A stretch of 64,000 nt of DNA from an uncultured Microbacterium sp. GTDB lineage: Bacteria > Actinomycetota > Actinomycetes > Actinomycetales > Microbacteriaceae. Under the pieces are notes generated by a model. That model had not been told where the DNA came from. It saw only the letters and a list, made by a program, of their open reading frames with translations, and did not search any database. The stretch is taken from NCBI RefSeq assembly GCF_945952435.1, contig NZ_CAMFHZ010000004.1:62001-126000 (forward strand), given 5' to 3'. A program made the position numbers and the translations under genes. Shown piece by piece: positions 1 to 7,971 of this stretch (position 1 is its first letter; every line of letters begins with the position of its first letter).

Positions 1-875
1 CGCACACGTCCGCGGTGGGACGCGGGCACATCGTCGCGGTCCGCCCTTTGTACGGCGGCACCGACCATCTGCTCGATGCGGGCCTGCTCGGAGCCGAGAC
101 GACCTTCTGCGCCGAGGACGGCGTCGCCGCGGCGCTGCGGCCCGATACCGGGCTCGTCATCGTGGAGACGCCTGGAAACCCGACCCTCGATCTCGTCGAC
201 ATCGCGGCCGTCGTCGCGCAGGCGGGGGAGGTGCCGGTGCTCGTCGACAACACGTTCGCGACGCCGCTGCTGCAGAACCCGCTCGATCTCGGCGCGCGCA
301 TGTCGTTGCACAGCGCGACGAAGTACATCGGAGGGCACGGTGACGTGATCGCCGGTGTCATCGCCTGTGCGGAGGACACGGCGCAGGCGCTGCGGCGCGT
401 CCGGGCGATCACCGGGGCGTTGCTGCACCCTCTGGGCGCCTACCTGTTGCATCGCGGCCTCGCGACGCTCCCGGTACGGCTCGAACGTCAGCAGCGCTCG
501 GCGGAGCGGATCGTCGCGTGGCTCGCCGAGCAGCCGGAGATCGCCGAGGTCCGCTACCCGGGCATCGGCGACGTCCGCGGGCTCGTGCCCCGGCAGATGC
601 GGGGCGGCGGCGCGATGATCGCGATGCGGCTGCGCGACGGGTATCCCGCGGCCGAAGTGCTCACCGGCTCGGTGCGGCTGTTCACGCACGCCGTGTCGCT
701 CGGCGGGGTCGACTCGCTGATCCAGCACCCTGCCGCGCTCACGCATCGTCCTGTCGCCCCGGAGGCGCGGCCGGGGGCGGACGTCGTTCGCATCTCGGTC
801 GGGCTCGAGGGTCCACAGGACCTCATCGACGACCTCGCGCACGCCCTGGTGCGCGTCGCGGCGGCCGTCGCCTGA
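1..875 (+). CDS. Trans-sulfuration PLP enzyme (cystathionine gamma-synthase / methionine gamma-lyase family), 5' truncated
   Basis: The reading frame is already open at the first complete codon (position 3), so the N-terminus lies outside the window. The visible part is the C-terminal two thirds of a Cys/Met-metabolism PLP enzyme. It holds the PLP-lysine motif SATKYIGGHGD and the family C-terminal signature SLGGVDSLIQHPA followed by LTHR. Such enzymes form or cleave cystathionine or methionine by gamma- or beta-replacement/elimination in the cytosol. The exact substrate cannot be fixed without the N-terminal half. A promoter and an MFS gene on the same strand follow 85 bases downstream. Confidence 0.9.
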   Translation, partial: HTSAVGRGHIVAVRPLYGGTDHLLDAGLLGAETTFCAEDGVAAALRPDTGLVIVETPGNPTLDLVDIAAVVAQAGEVPVLVDNTFATPLLQNPLDLGARMSLHSATKYIGGHGDVIAGVIACAEDTAQALRRVRAITGALLHPLGAYLLHRGLATLPVRLERQQRSAERIVAWLAEQPEIAEVRYPGIGDVRGLVPRQMRGGGAMIAMRLRDGYPAAEVLTGSVRLFTHAVSLGGVDSLIQHPAALTHRPVAPEARPGADVVRISVGLEGPQDLIDDLAHALVRVAAAVA

Positions 876-948
876 GCGTCCGTCGGACGCGCGGACGCCC
901 CCGGGGCCCGTGGCGCGTGGAGGGTCCGCCGATGTCGGTGCCCTCGGC

Positions 949-954
949 CAGACT
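949..954 (+). promoter_or_regulatory. -10 element (CAGACT) of leaderless MFS transcript
   Basis: CAGACT lies 6 bases before the GTG at 961. It is the TAGACT hexamer seen elsewhere in the window with a changed first base. Confidence 0.5.
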
Positions 955-960
955 GGTTGG

Positions 961-2229
961 GTGACCGGTATGCGAACGTTCTGGACCGCCCTGCCCACCG
1001 AGGGGCGCTGGTTGCTGTCCACCGTCGCCATCCAGACGATGGGGCGAGGACTCACCCTGCCCTTCACGATCATCTACCTGCACGAGGTGCGGGGCTTCGA
1101 CCTCGGTCTCTCCGGCGCGCTGATGAGCATCATCGCGGTCGCGGGTCTCGTGGTGACGGGGCCGGGCGGCACGCTCATCGACCGTTTCGGGGCGCGAAGG
1201 GTCCTGCTCGTCGGGCTCACGGCGATGGTCGTGGGATGCGTGCTGCTGGCGTTCGCGACCACCCCGTCGGTCGCCGCGGTCGCCCTCGTGCTCATCGGCA
1301 TCAACTTCGGCGTCTCCTGGCCCGGGTTCAACGCGCTCATCGCGACGATCGTGGACGGAGAAGTCCGCCAGCAGTACTTCGGAGTGAACTTCGCCCTGAT
1401 CAACCTCGGCATCGGCGTGGGCGGCGTCGTGGGCGGCTTCTTCGTGGACGTCCAGCGTCCGGAGACCTTCGAGCTCATCTTCCTCGTCGACGGGGCCAGC
1501 GCGCTGATCCCGATGGCTCTGCTCCTCGGTCCGCTCCGTCGGGTGCGCACCCACGCGGATCCCGACGATGCGGGCGCCCCCGTCGACGGGTACCGTCGCA
1601 TTCTGCGCCGCCCGGGGGTGCTCTGGCTCACCCTGCTCACGTTCCTCGCGGTCTTCATCGGCTACGGTCAGATGGAGGGAGGGTTCCCTGCGTTCGCGCG
1701 CCAGGTCTCTGGCGTCTCGACGCAGGTGGTCGGCTTCGCCTTCGCCGTCAACACGGTCGTCATCGTTGCGCTGCAGTTCGCGGTCCTGAAGCTCATCACG
1801 GGTCGGCGGCGCACGCGGGTGATGCAGGTCATGGCCCTCATCTGGGCGGCGTCGTGGGGCGTGCTCGGAGTGACCGGGCTGCTGCCCGACTCGCTCGCGG
1901 CGGCGATCGGCGTGCTCGCGTTCATGGGTGTCTTCGCCTTCGGAGAGACGATGCTGCAGCCGACCGTGCCCGCGATCTTCAACGACCTCGCCTCGGAGCG
2001 CAACCGCGGTCGCTACAACGCGATCAACTCGGCAGCCTTCCAGGGCGGGGCGATCGCCGGTCCGATCGCTGCGGGACTCCTGCTCGGCGAAGGTCGTCAG
2101 GCGTGGTTCATCGTCGCGATGATCGCCGGAGCCGTGCTCGTCGGCGTCCTGGCGTTCGTGCTCGAACGCCATATCCCCGCGGTCGCCAACGGCGTGTCCG
2201 TGCCGGCGGAGGAGAAGGCCGCCGTCTGA
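961..2229 (+). CDS. MFS transporter, MdtH/MdtG-like
   Basis: A 422-residue polytopic membrane protein of the major facilitator superfamily, probably a proton-driven drug or small-molecule exporter. It has about 12 hydrophobic spans and a motif A-like loop GTLIDRFGARRVLLVG after the second span. A second, less conserved half begins after a charged central loop (about residues 190-210, RRVRTHADPDDAG). An upstream GTG at 910 is in frame, but I chose GTG 961 because CAGACT sits exactly 6 bases before it, matching the leaderless pattern of neighbouring genes. The substrate cannot be told from sequence. Confidence 0.88.
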   Translation: MTGMRTFWTALPTEGRWLLSTVAIQTMGRGLTLPFTIIYLHEVRGFDLGLSGALMSIIAVAGLVVTGPGGTLIDRFGARRVLLVGLTAMVVGCVLLAFATTPSVAAVALVLIGINFGVSWPGFNALIATIVDGEVRQQYFGVNFALINLGIGVGGVVGGFFVDVQRPETFELIFLVDGASALIPMALLLGPLRRVRTHADPDDAGAPVDGYRRILRRPGVLWLTLLTFLAVFIGYGQMEGGFPAFARQVSGVSTQVVGFAFAVNTVVIVALQFAVLKLITGRRRTRVMQVMALIWAASWGVLGVTGLLPDSLAAAIGVLAFMGVFAFGETMLQPTVPAIFNDLASERNRGRYNAINSAAFQGGAIAGPIAAGLLLGEGRQAWFIVAMIAGAVLVGVLAFVLERHIPAVANGVSVPAEEKAAV

Positions 2230-2366
2230 GCTCGCCCATGCACGAGCTTTATGCCTGAGGCGTGTGCGACGAGGCCGACCGGTCGACTCGGGCGGCGGTG
2301 CGCTCGCCGAACCGTGGGCGTCGGAGGCCCCACGATCCGCCGGGAGCGGCGCCAGGGTCGCACTGT

Positions 2367-2372
2367 TACGGT
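2367..2372 (+). promoter_or_regulatory. -10 element (TACGGT) of leaderless SDR transcript
   Basis: TACGGT is followed by 6 bases and the ATG at 2379, with no Shine-Dalgarno site. Confidence 0.6.
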
Positions 2373-2378
2373 GAGCGC

Positions 2379-3215
2379 ATGAGTCACATCGCGCTGGTCA
2401 CGGGAACCTCGTCCGGGATGGGCATGCACGCCGCCGTCGCGCTCGCGCAACGCGGGGCACGGGTGATCGCGACCCTGCGCGACACGGCACGCTCGCAGCT
2501 GCTGCGCGACACCGCGGAGGCCGCGGGGGTGGAGCTGGAGATCAGGGCTCTCGACGTCGTCGACCACGATGCCGCCCAGCGTGTCGTCGCCGAGATCATC
2601 GACACCCACGGGCGCATCGACGTCCTCGTGAACAACGCGGGCCAGGGCGGGGTGGGCACCGCCGAACAGCTCTCCATGGAGCAGATCAGGGCACAGGTCG
2701 AGGTCAACTACCTCGCGCCGGTGCATCTGACCAAACTCGTGCTGCCGGGGATGCGCGAACGCGGCGACGGCAGCATCCTCACGGTCACGAGCGTCGGCGG
2801 CGCCGTCGGACAGCCTTTCGCCGACGCCTACTGCGGGGCGAAGTTCGCCGTCGAGGGCTTCATGCAGTCGCTCGCCGCAGTCGCGGCCCGGTTCGGAGTG
2901 CGGGTGGGCGTGATCGAGCCGGCGGCCGTGGCGAGCGAGTTCGTGCGCAACGCCGTCCGTCCCGACGATGGGGGCCCCTACGGCCCGCTGCTCGACGCCT
3001 ACCTCGCGCGGACCTCGGGCGCGTTCGCGCGGGCGCAGTCCGCCGCAGAGGCGGGCGCGGAGATCGCGGCGGCCGCGCTCTCGGAGGAGTTCGTGTTCCG
3101 CCGGCAGACCTCGGACGCCGCGCGGGCGTTCGTCGGCGTCTCGCTCGCGGACCTCGACGGATCCCGGGTGAGCGGGTTCACCGCGGGATGGATCGCGACG
3201 GATCGGCCGGTCTGA
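2379..3215 (+). CDS. Short-chain dehydrogenase/reductase
   Basis: A 278-residue classical SDR, an NAD(P)-dependent oxidoreductase acting on a carbonyl or alcohol. Visible motifs are the Rossmann glycine motif TGTSSGMG near the N-terminus, NNAG in the core, a serine in the TVTSVGG strand and the catalytic pair YCGAK. The ATG at 2379 starts 3 residues before the first beta strand and is preceded by TACGGT at leaderless spacing, so the longer in-frame extension upstream is rejected. The next gene starts 3 bases after the stop, so the ATPase is probably co-transcribed. The substrate is unknown. Confidence 0.9.
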   Translation: MSHIALVTGTSSGMGMHAAVALAQRGARVIATLRDTARSQLLRDTAEAAGVELEIRALDVVDHDAAQRVVAEIIDTHGRIDVLVNNAGQGGVGTAEQLSMEQIRAQVEVNYLAPVHLTKLVLPGMRERGDGSILTVTSVGGAVGQPFADAYCGAKFAVEGFMQSLAAVAARFGVRVGVIEPAAVASEFVRNAVRPDDGGPYGPLLDAYLARTSGAFARAQSAAEAGAEIAAAALSEEFVFRRQTSDAARAFVGVSLADLDGSRVSGFTAGWIATDRPV

Positions 3216-3218
3216 GGC

Positions 3219-5645
3219 GTGAGCGCAGGTCCTTCCCTGCCCGGTGCGGCACCCGGGACCGTCGGGGAGCCGCTGACCGCCGACGAGGTGGCGGCGCGGG
3301 TCGCCCGGGGGGAGAGCAACGCGATCGAGGCGCGTACGAGCCGCACCTTCGGCGAGATCTTCCGCGCCAACGCGTTCACCCGCGTGAACGCGATCTACGC
3401 CGTCCTGTTCCTGCTCATCCTCGGCACCGGCTCCTTCATCGACGGCCTCTTCGGACTGCTCATCGTGGTGAACAGCGTGGTGGGCATGGTGCAGGAGATC
3501 AGGGCGAAGCGCACGCTCGACCGCCTCGCGCTGCTCAGCAAGGCCCCCGCGCGGGTCGAGAGGGCCGACGGTCGAGCGGAGCTCGACGTCGAGGGGATCG
3601 TGCTCGACGACGTGGTGCTCGTCGCGGCGGGAGATCAGATCCCCGTGGACGGGATCGTCCTCGAGGCCGTCGGGTTCGAGGTGGACGAGTCCCTGCTCAC
3701 GGGGGAGTCCGAGCCGGTGCTCGCCGGCGCGGGCTACGAGCTGAAGTCGGGCAGCTTCGTCGCCGCCGGATCCGCCCGCTTCCGTGCGACGGCCGTCGGC
3801 GTCCACGCGTACGCGGCCAAGCTCGCGAAGGAGGCGTCGCAGTTCCGCCGCCCGACGTCCCAGCTGCGTTCCGGGATCGACCGGATCCTGAAGTACGTCA
3901 CCTGGGCGCTCATCCCGGTCGGGGTGCTCACGATCGTGAATCAGATCTGGGGACATTCCGAGGACTGGCGCTCGGCCGTGCGCGGGCTCGTGGCGGCGCT
4001 GGTGCCGATGGTGCCGGAAGGGCTCGTGCTCATGACGAGCGTGGCGATGGCGGTCGGCGTGATCCGCCTCGGTCGACGCAACTGCCTGGTGCAGGACCTC
4101 CCCGCGATCGAGCAGCTCGCGCGCGTCGACGTGGTCTGCACGGACAAGACGGGGACGCTCACCGAGGACGGCATGCGGGTGGACGCCGTGGAGCTCCTCG
4201 GGGACGCCGCCGAGGACGCGATCGAGGGTGCGCTCGCGGCGATCGGGCGGGCGGAGGGAAGGCCGAACAGCAGCATGACCGCCATCCTGGAGCGCGTCGG
4301 CGACGTCGCGGCGCCGGTCGTCGCCCGCACGGTCGCGTTCTCCTCCGCCCGCAAGTGGGCGGCGACCGAGACCGAGGGCGGGATGACCTGGGTCCTCGGC
4401 GCCCCCGACGTCCTGCTGCCGGACGAGGACGCCGCTCGGGTCCGTGCGGAGGCTCTTGGCGCTCGGGGTCTGCGCGTCCTGGTGCTCGCGCAGACGGATC
4501 GCCCCCTGCCCGACTCCGCGGCGGGGCGGGAGACCCTGCCGGAGGGCCTCGCCGCGGCGGCGCTCGTGATCCTGGACCAGCGCCTGCGCCCGGAGGCGCC
4601 GGGTGCGATCTCCTACTTCGCCGCGCAGGACGTCCGGATCAAGGTGATCTCGGGCGACAACGCGGCGGCGGTCGGCGCGATCGCCGCCGAAGCGGGGGTT
4701 CCGGAGGGACGCGACGCCGTCGACGCACGGACGCTCAACCCCGGATCGTGGCATTTCGACGAACAGGTGCGCGACCGCACGGCGTTCGGCCGGGTCACCC
4801 CCACGCAGAAGCGCGCGATGGTGCACTCCCTGCAGCGGGATGGACGCGTCGTGGCGATGACGGGCGACGGCGTGAACGACGTCCTCGCGCTCAAGGACGC
4901 GGACGTCGGCGTCGCGATGGGATCCGGATCCCCGGCGGCCAGGGCGGTGTCGCGCATCGTGCTGCTGGACAACTCGTTCGCCACGCTGCCGCACGTCGTC
5001 GCGGAGGGACGCCGCGTGATCGGCAACATCGAGCGGGTCGCGACGCTGTTCCTGACCAAGACGCTCTACTCGATCCTGCTCGCCCTGCTGGTCGCGGTCA
5101 CGGCCGTGCCGTTCCCCTTCCTGCCACGGCACGTGACGCTGATCGCCTGGTTCACGATCGGAATCCCCGCGTTCTTCCTCGCGCTCGCGCCGAACACCGC
5201 TCGTGCGCAGGACGGTTTCGTCCGCCGGGTGCTGGACGCCGCGATCCCCGGCGGGATCGGGGCCGCCCTCGCCTCCTACGGTGCGTATCTCACGGCCCGC
5301 GCGGTCCTGGGTGGGACGGACCACGAGCGCAGGCTCACGACCTCGACGGCGTTCCTCGCACTCATCATCGTCGCGTTCTTCGTGCTCATCACGGTCGCGC
5401 GCCCGTTCCAGCCGTGGAAGTTCGTGCTCGTCGGGGCGATGATCGCCGGGATGCTCGCGGTGATCCTGACCCCGTTCGGATCGCGGGTCTTCGACGTGGA
5501 TCTGCACGACCCGCGGGCGGTGCTCATCGGCTGCGCGTTCGGCGCGGCCGGGATCCTGGTCCGCTACGGCGCACGAGCCGCCCTGAGGGCCGTCTACCGG
5601 GCGGTGACCGTTCGCCGCGAGCGGCGGGACGCGGCGCGGCGCTGA
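3219..5645 (+). CDS. ctpE: CtpE-like cation-translocating P-type ATPase
   Basis: An 808-residue inner-membrane P-type ATPase that couples ATP hydrolysis to cation transport. The actuator motif LLTGES is near residue 160, the phosphorylation site DKTGTLTE near 309 and the hinge MTGDGVND near 548. Hydrophobic pairs lie at the N-terminus, before the phosphorylation domain and as a group at the C-terminus. The membrane motif VPEGLVLMTS with the following GRRNCLVQDLPAIE resembles the mycobacterial CtpE group, linked to calcium uptake. There is no N-terminal heavy-metal domain or CPC motif, which argues against a copper or cadmium pump. The GTG start follows the SDR stop by 3 bases. The last 52 bases overlap the convergent acyltransferase gene. 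Confidence 0.88.
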   Translation: MSAGPSLPGAAPGTVGEPLTADEVAARVARGESNAIEARTSRTFGEIFRANAFTRVNAIYAVLFLLILGTGSFIDGLFGLLIVVNSVVGMVQEIRAKRTLDRLALLSKAPARVERADGRAELDVEGIVLDDVVLVAAGDQIPVDGIVLEAVGFEVDESLLTGESEPVLAGAGYELKSGSFVAAGSARFRATAVGVHAYAAKLAKEASQFRRPTSQLRSGIDRILKYVTWALIPVGVLTIVNQIWGHSEDWRSAVRGLVAALVPMVPEGLVLMTSVAMAVGVIRLGRRNCLVQDLPAIEQLARVDVVCTDKTGTLTEDGMRVDAVELLGDAAEDAIEGALAAIGRAEGRPNSSMTAILERVGDVAAPVVARTVAFSSARKWAATETEGGMTWVLGAPDVLLPDEDAARVRAEALGARGLRVLVLAQTDRPLPDSAAGRETLPEGLAAAALVILDQRLRPEAPGAISYFAAQDVRIKVISGDNAAAVGAIAAEAGVPEGRDAVDARTLNPGSWHFDEQVRDRTAFGRVTPTQKRAMVHSLQRDGRVVAMTGDGVNDVLALKDADVGVAMGSGSPAARAVSRIVLLDNSFATLPHVVAEGRRVIGNIERVATLFLTKTLYSILLALLVAVTAVPFPFLPRHVTLIAWFTIGIPAFFLALAPNTARAQDGFVRRVLDAAIPGGIGAALASYGAYLTARAVLGGTDHERRLTTSTAFLALIIVAFFVLITVARPFQPWKFVLVGAMIAGMLAVILTPFGSRVFDVDLHDPRAVLIGCAFGAAGILVRYGARAALRAVYRAVTVRRERRDAARR

Positions 5646-6748
5646 GCGAGGCGTTCGGCGAGCGCCGCGCCGATCATGCCCGCCTTGCCGGCGAGCTCCT
5701 GACCCGGCTGTTCGACGAGACGGTGGAAGACGGCAGCGCCGGCGACGCTGACCGGTACGCCGATGAGCAGTGCGAGCCACCAGCGCTCGGCCCCGAGCAG
5801 ATAGCTCAGCGAGGCCAGGATCGGGGCGTGCACGAGATAGAGGCTGAACGACATCCGCCCCAGCCACTGCATCGGCCGGGTCTCGAGCGGCCGCTGCGCA
5901 GCCGGCCAGACCATCGTGAGCACGACGAGCAGGCCGGCGCCCGCTCCGGCCACGGCCCAGAGCAGGTCGTCCGCGACCGTGCCGTCGGTGAGCGGCTTCG
6001 CGAGCTCGCTGCCGATGAGCATCGTCGCCGCGAGCGCGGCAAGCCAGGGGAGGGCGCGACGCGTTCCTGGGCGTTCCGCCCAGGAACGCAGGTCGTCGCG
6101 GCGCACCGCGATGAGCGTGCCGATGAGGAACACCGGCAGGTAGGCGAGCGCCGAGATCCCCGTGGTGCGGCCGACGAACATGAGCCCGACGCACAGCAGG
6201 GCGAACGGCAGGGCGAACCGGCGGACACGGATCGCGGCGACGCAGAACAGGGGCAGGAGCAGGGAGAAGAACAGCTCCCAGCGCAGGGACCACAGCACGT
6301 TGTCGATCGGGTAGTTCGCGCGCATGAGCGACATCTGGGAGAGCACGTCGGCCGCGGACACGTCGGTCGCCTGCGCGCTCTGCATCCAGGAGTCGTCCGG
6401 CATCGTGGACGGATCGCGCGGGATGAGCCGCACGAGCAGAGCGCCGGCGCCGAGCGCCGCGATCACGGGGACGTAGAGGCGCAGCAGACGTGCCGGGTAG
6501 TACCGCGCCCAGGAGAAGCCGCGCTTCAGGGCGGGCAGTGCCACCACCAGACCCGACAGCACGAAGAAGACCATGACGGCCTCGGAGCCGGCGAGCAGCA
6601 GCTTCACCGGCGACCGCGTGAGCACGGCCCATCCCGCCGGATCGATCCAGGGCTGAGCGATGAGGGAGGCATGATGAGCCAGGACGATGACCGCGGCGAG
6701 ACCGCGGAGACCGTCCAGGGATCTGATCCTGTTACCGTTCCGTGACAT
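5594..6748 (-). CDS. Acyltransferase 3 family membrane protein
   Basis: A 384-residue integral membrane acyltransferase of the OafA/acyltransferase-3 type, which O-acylates cell-envelope carbohydrates. It opens with the family start IRSLDGLRGLAAVIVLAHH, holding the conserved arginine and histidine, and contains about ten hydrophobic spans ending with a short basic tail. A TAGCGT hexamer stands 8 bases before the ATG, so the transcript is nearly leaderless. Its 3' end overlaps the tail of the P-type ATPase gene by 52 bases. A perfect 13-bp inverted repeat lies inside the gene at 6061-6089. The target sugar is unknown. Confidence 0.88.
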   Translation of the reverse strand: MSRNGNRIRSLDGLRGLAAVIVLAHHASLIAQPWIDPAGWAVLTRSPVKLLLAGSEAVMVFFVLSGLVVALPALKRGFSWARYYPARLLRLYVPVIAALGAGALLVRLIPRDPSTMPDDSWMQSAQATDVSAADVLSQMSLMRANYPIDNVLWSLRWELFFSLLLPLFCVAAIRVRRFALPFALLCVGLMFVGRTTGISALAYLPVFLIGTLIAVRRDDLRSWAERPGTRRALPWLAALAATMLIGSELAKPLTDGTVADDLLWAVAGAGAGLLVVLTMVWPAAQRPLETRPMQWLGRMSFSLYLVHAPILASLSYLLGAERWWLALLIGVPVSVAGAAVFHRLVEQPGQELAGKAGMIGAALAERLAQRRAASRRSRRTVTAR

Positions 6749-6839
6749 CCCGCTTCACGCTACGGACGCAGCCTGGGCGTCGCCTGGATCCCGTCTCTGA
6801 GCCCCGCAAAGACGGGCGACACGCCGCGAAGGGCGGTGA

Positions 6840-7331
6840 TCAGTCCGCGGAGACGATCGCGACGGTTCCGTCGGTGAGGGCGACGAGCTCCTCGAAGCCG
6901 AGCGGCATCACGGTGTGCGGCGTGCCCCCGGCCGTCCAGACGACGGGATGCGCGCGCAGCGCGGCGTCGACGATGGTGCGCAGGGGCTCGGGGTGGCCCA
7001 CCGGCGCCACACCGCCGATCGCCTGCCCGGTCACGGCACGGACGACGTCCGCGGGCGCCATCGCGACGGTCGTCGCGCCGATCGCACCCGCGAGGATGTC
7101 CGGATCCACGCGGTGCGCACCGCTCGTCATGACCAGCACGGGCTGGTCGTCGGCGAGGAAGATCAGGCTGTTCCCGATCGCACCGACGCTGCAGCCGAGC
7201 GCGGCAGCGGCCTCGGCGGCCGTCCGCGCGGAGTCGGGCAGTACGCGCACCTCGGCGTCGAGCCCGGCGGCGCGGACGTGGTCCTGCACGACCCTGCTGC
7301 GTTCGGGAAGGGAGGAGGGCGCATTCGTCAT
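6840..7331 (-). CDS. YbaK/EbsC-family aminoacyl-tRNA deacylase
   Basis: A 163-residue cytosolic protein of the YbaK/ProX editing family, which hydrolyses mischarged aminoacyl-tRNAs in trans. Family features are the ARTAAEAAAALGCSVGAIGNSL segment (given here as A-R-T-A-A-E through I-G-N-S-L), the strand LVMTSGAHRVD, the GQAIGGVAPVGH loop and the closing VWTAGGTPHTVM segment. Length is normal for the family. CAGCAT stands 6 bases before the ATG, again suggesting a leaderless message. It is on the minus strand between the acyltransferase and the DoxX-like gene. Which amino acid it edits is not determined. Confidence 0.88.
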   Translation of the reverse strand: MTNAPSSLPERSRVVQDHVRAAGLDAEVRVLPDSARTAAEAAAALGCSVGAIGNSLIFLADDQPVLVMTSGAHRVDPDILAGAIGATTVAMAPADVVRAVTGQAIGGVAPVGHPEPLRTIVDAALRAHPVVWTAGGTPHTVMPLGFEELVALTDGTVAIVSAD

Positions 7332-7372
7332 GACCCCATGCTGTCACGTGCGGTCACGCACGCGGTGGGGAG

Positions 7373-7753
7373 TCAGAGGAAGGTCGCGACGAGAACGAGA
7401 AGCGCCAGCACGACCTGCCCGATCAACCGCGGCACGAGCGGCACCGCCAGGACCCCGAAGCGATCGCGATGCCGTGCCGCGAACGCGTTGGCGGGGAACA
7501 CCGCGATCAGGAAGACCACGAGGGCGAGCCCCGCGGCCAGACGCGTCTGCGGCAGGAGCAGGCCGATCCCGCCGGCGATCTCGCAGACGCCGGTGAACCA
7601 CACCAGCATGCGTGGCGTGATCCGGCGTCCACGGAGCGCGGGAGGGATCATCGCCGCCATCACGCGCACCGAGCGCGGCAGGAAGTGGTTGATCCCCATG
7701 CCTACGAACCCGAGCGCGAGGAGGATGCGCAGAGCGATCACCGCGACGGTCAC
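7373..7753 (-). CDS. DoxX-like small membrane protein
   Basis: A protein of about 126 residues with four hydrophobic segments in the DoxX/MauE-like arrangement: a first span IALRILLALGFVGMGINHF, a central pair ending GGIGLLLPQTRLAAG, and a last span before the stop. The family has small integral membrane proteins, some tied to redox processes, but no function can be given here. The frame stays open upstream to 7894, but that stretch is unlike a protein of this family. I place the start at the GTG at 7753 just before the first span; this start is uncertain because no clear promoter or ribosome site marks it. Confidence 0.75.
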   Translation of the reverse strand: MTVAVIALRILLALGFVGMGINHFLPRSVRVMAAMIPPALRGRRITPRMLVWFTGVCEIAGGIGLLLPQTRLAAGLALVVFLIAVFPANAFAARHRDRFGVLAVPLVPRLIGQVVLALLVLVATFL

Positions 7754-7971
7754 GAGCCGTACCCGTGTCGGGGAAGGGCCCGGCGGCGCGCCGCACGGCG
7801 GCGAGGAGCGGAGGACTCTGTCAGGGGGTGCATCGGATCCATCCTCGCGCATGCGCACGCGGTGATGCGCACGAGGACATGTGCACGAGGTCATGCGCGC
7901 GTGGATACGGCCGACTGGTCGCCGATGGCGCCGCCGGCGGGCACCGCGACACTCCGTGAAACGATGGAGGT

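Noticed and set aside
2097..6632. A very long open frame on the minus strand
   Set aside because: It runs across the SDR and ATPase genes, is dominated by Arg, Asp, Glu and His, and has no family motif. It is the usual antisense open frame of very GC-rich genes.
3188..6745. A long plus-strand frame through the ATPase and acyltransferase genes
   Set aside because: It is a shifted frame with Arg/Gly-rich composition, while both real genes carry clear catalytic motifs.
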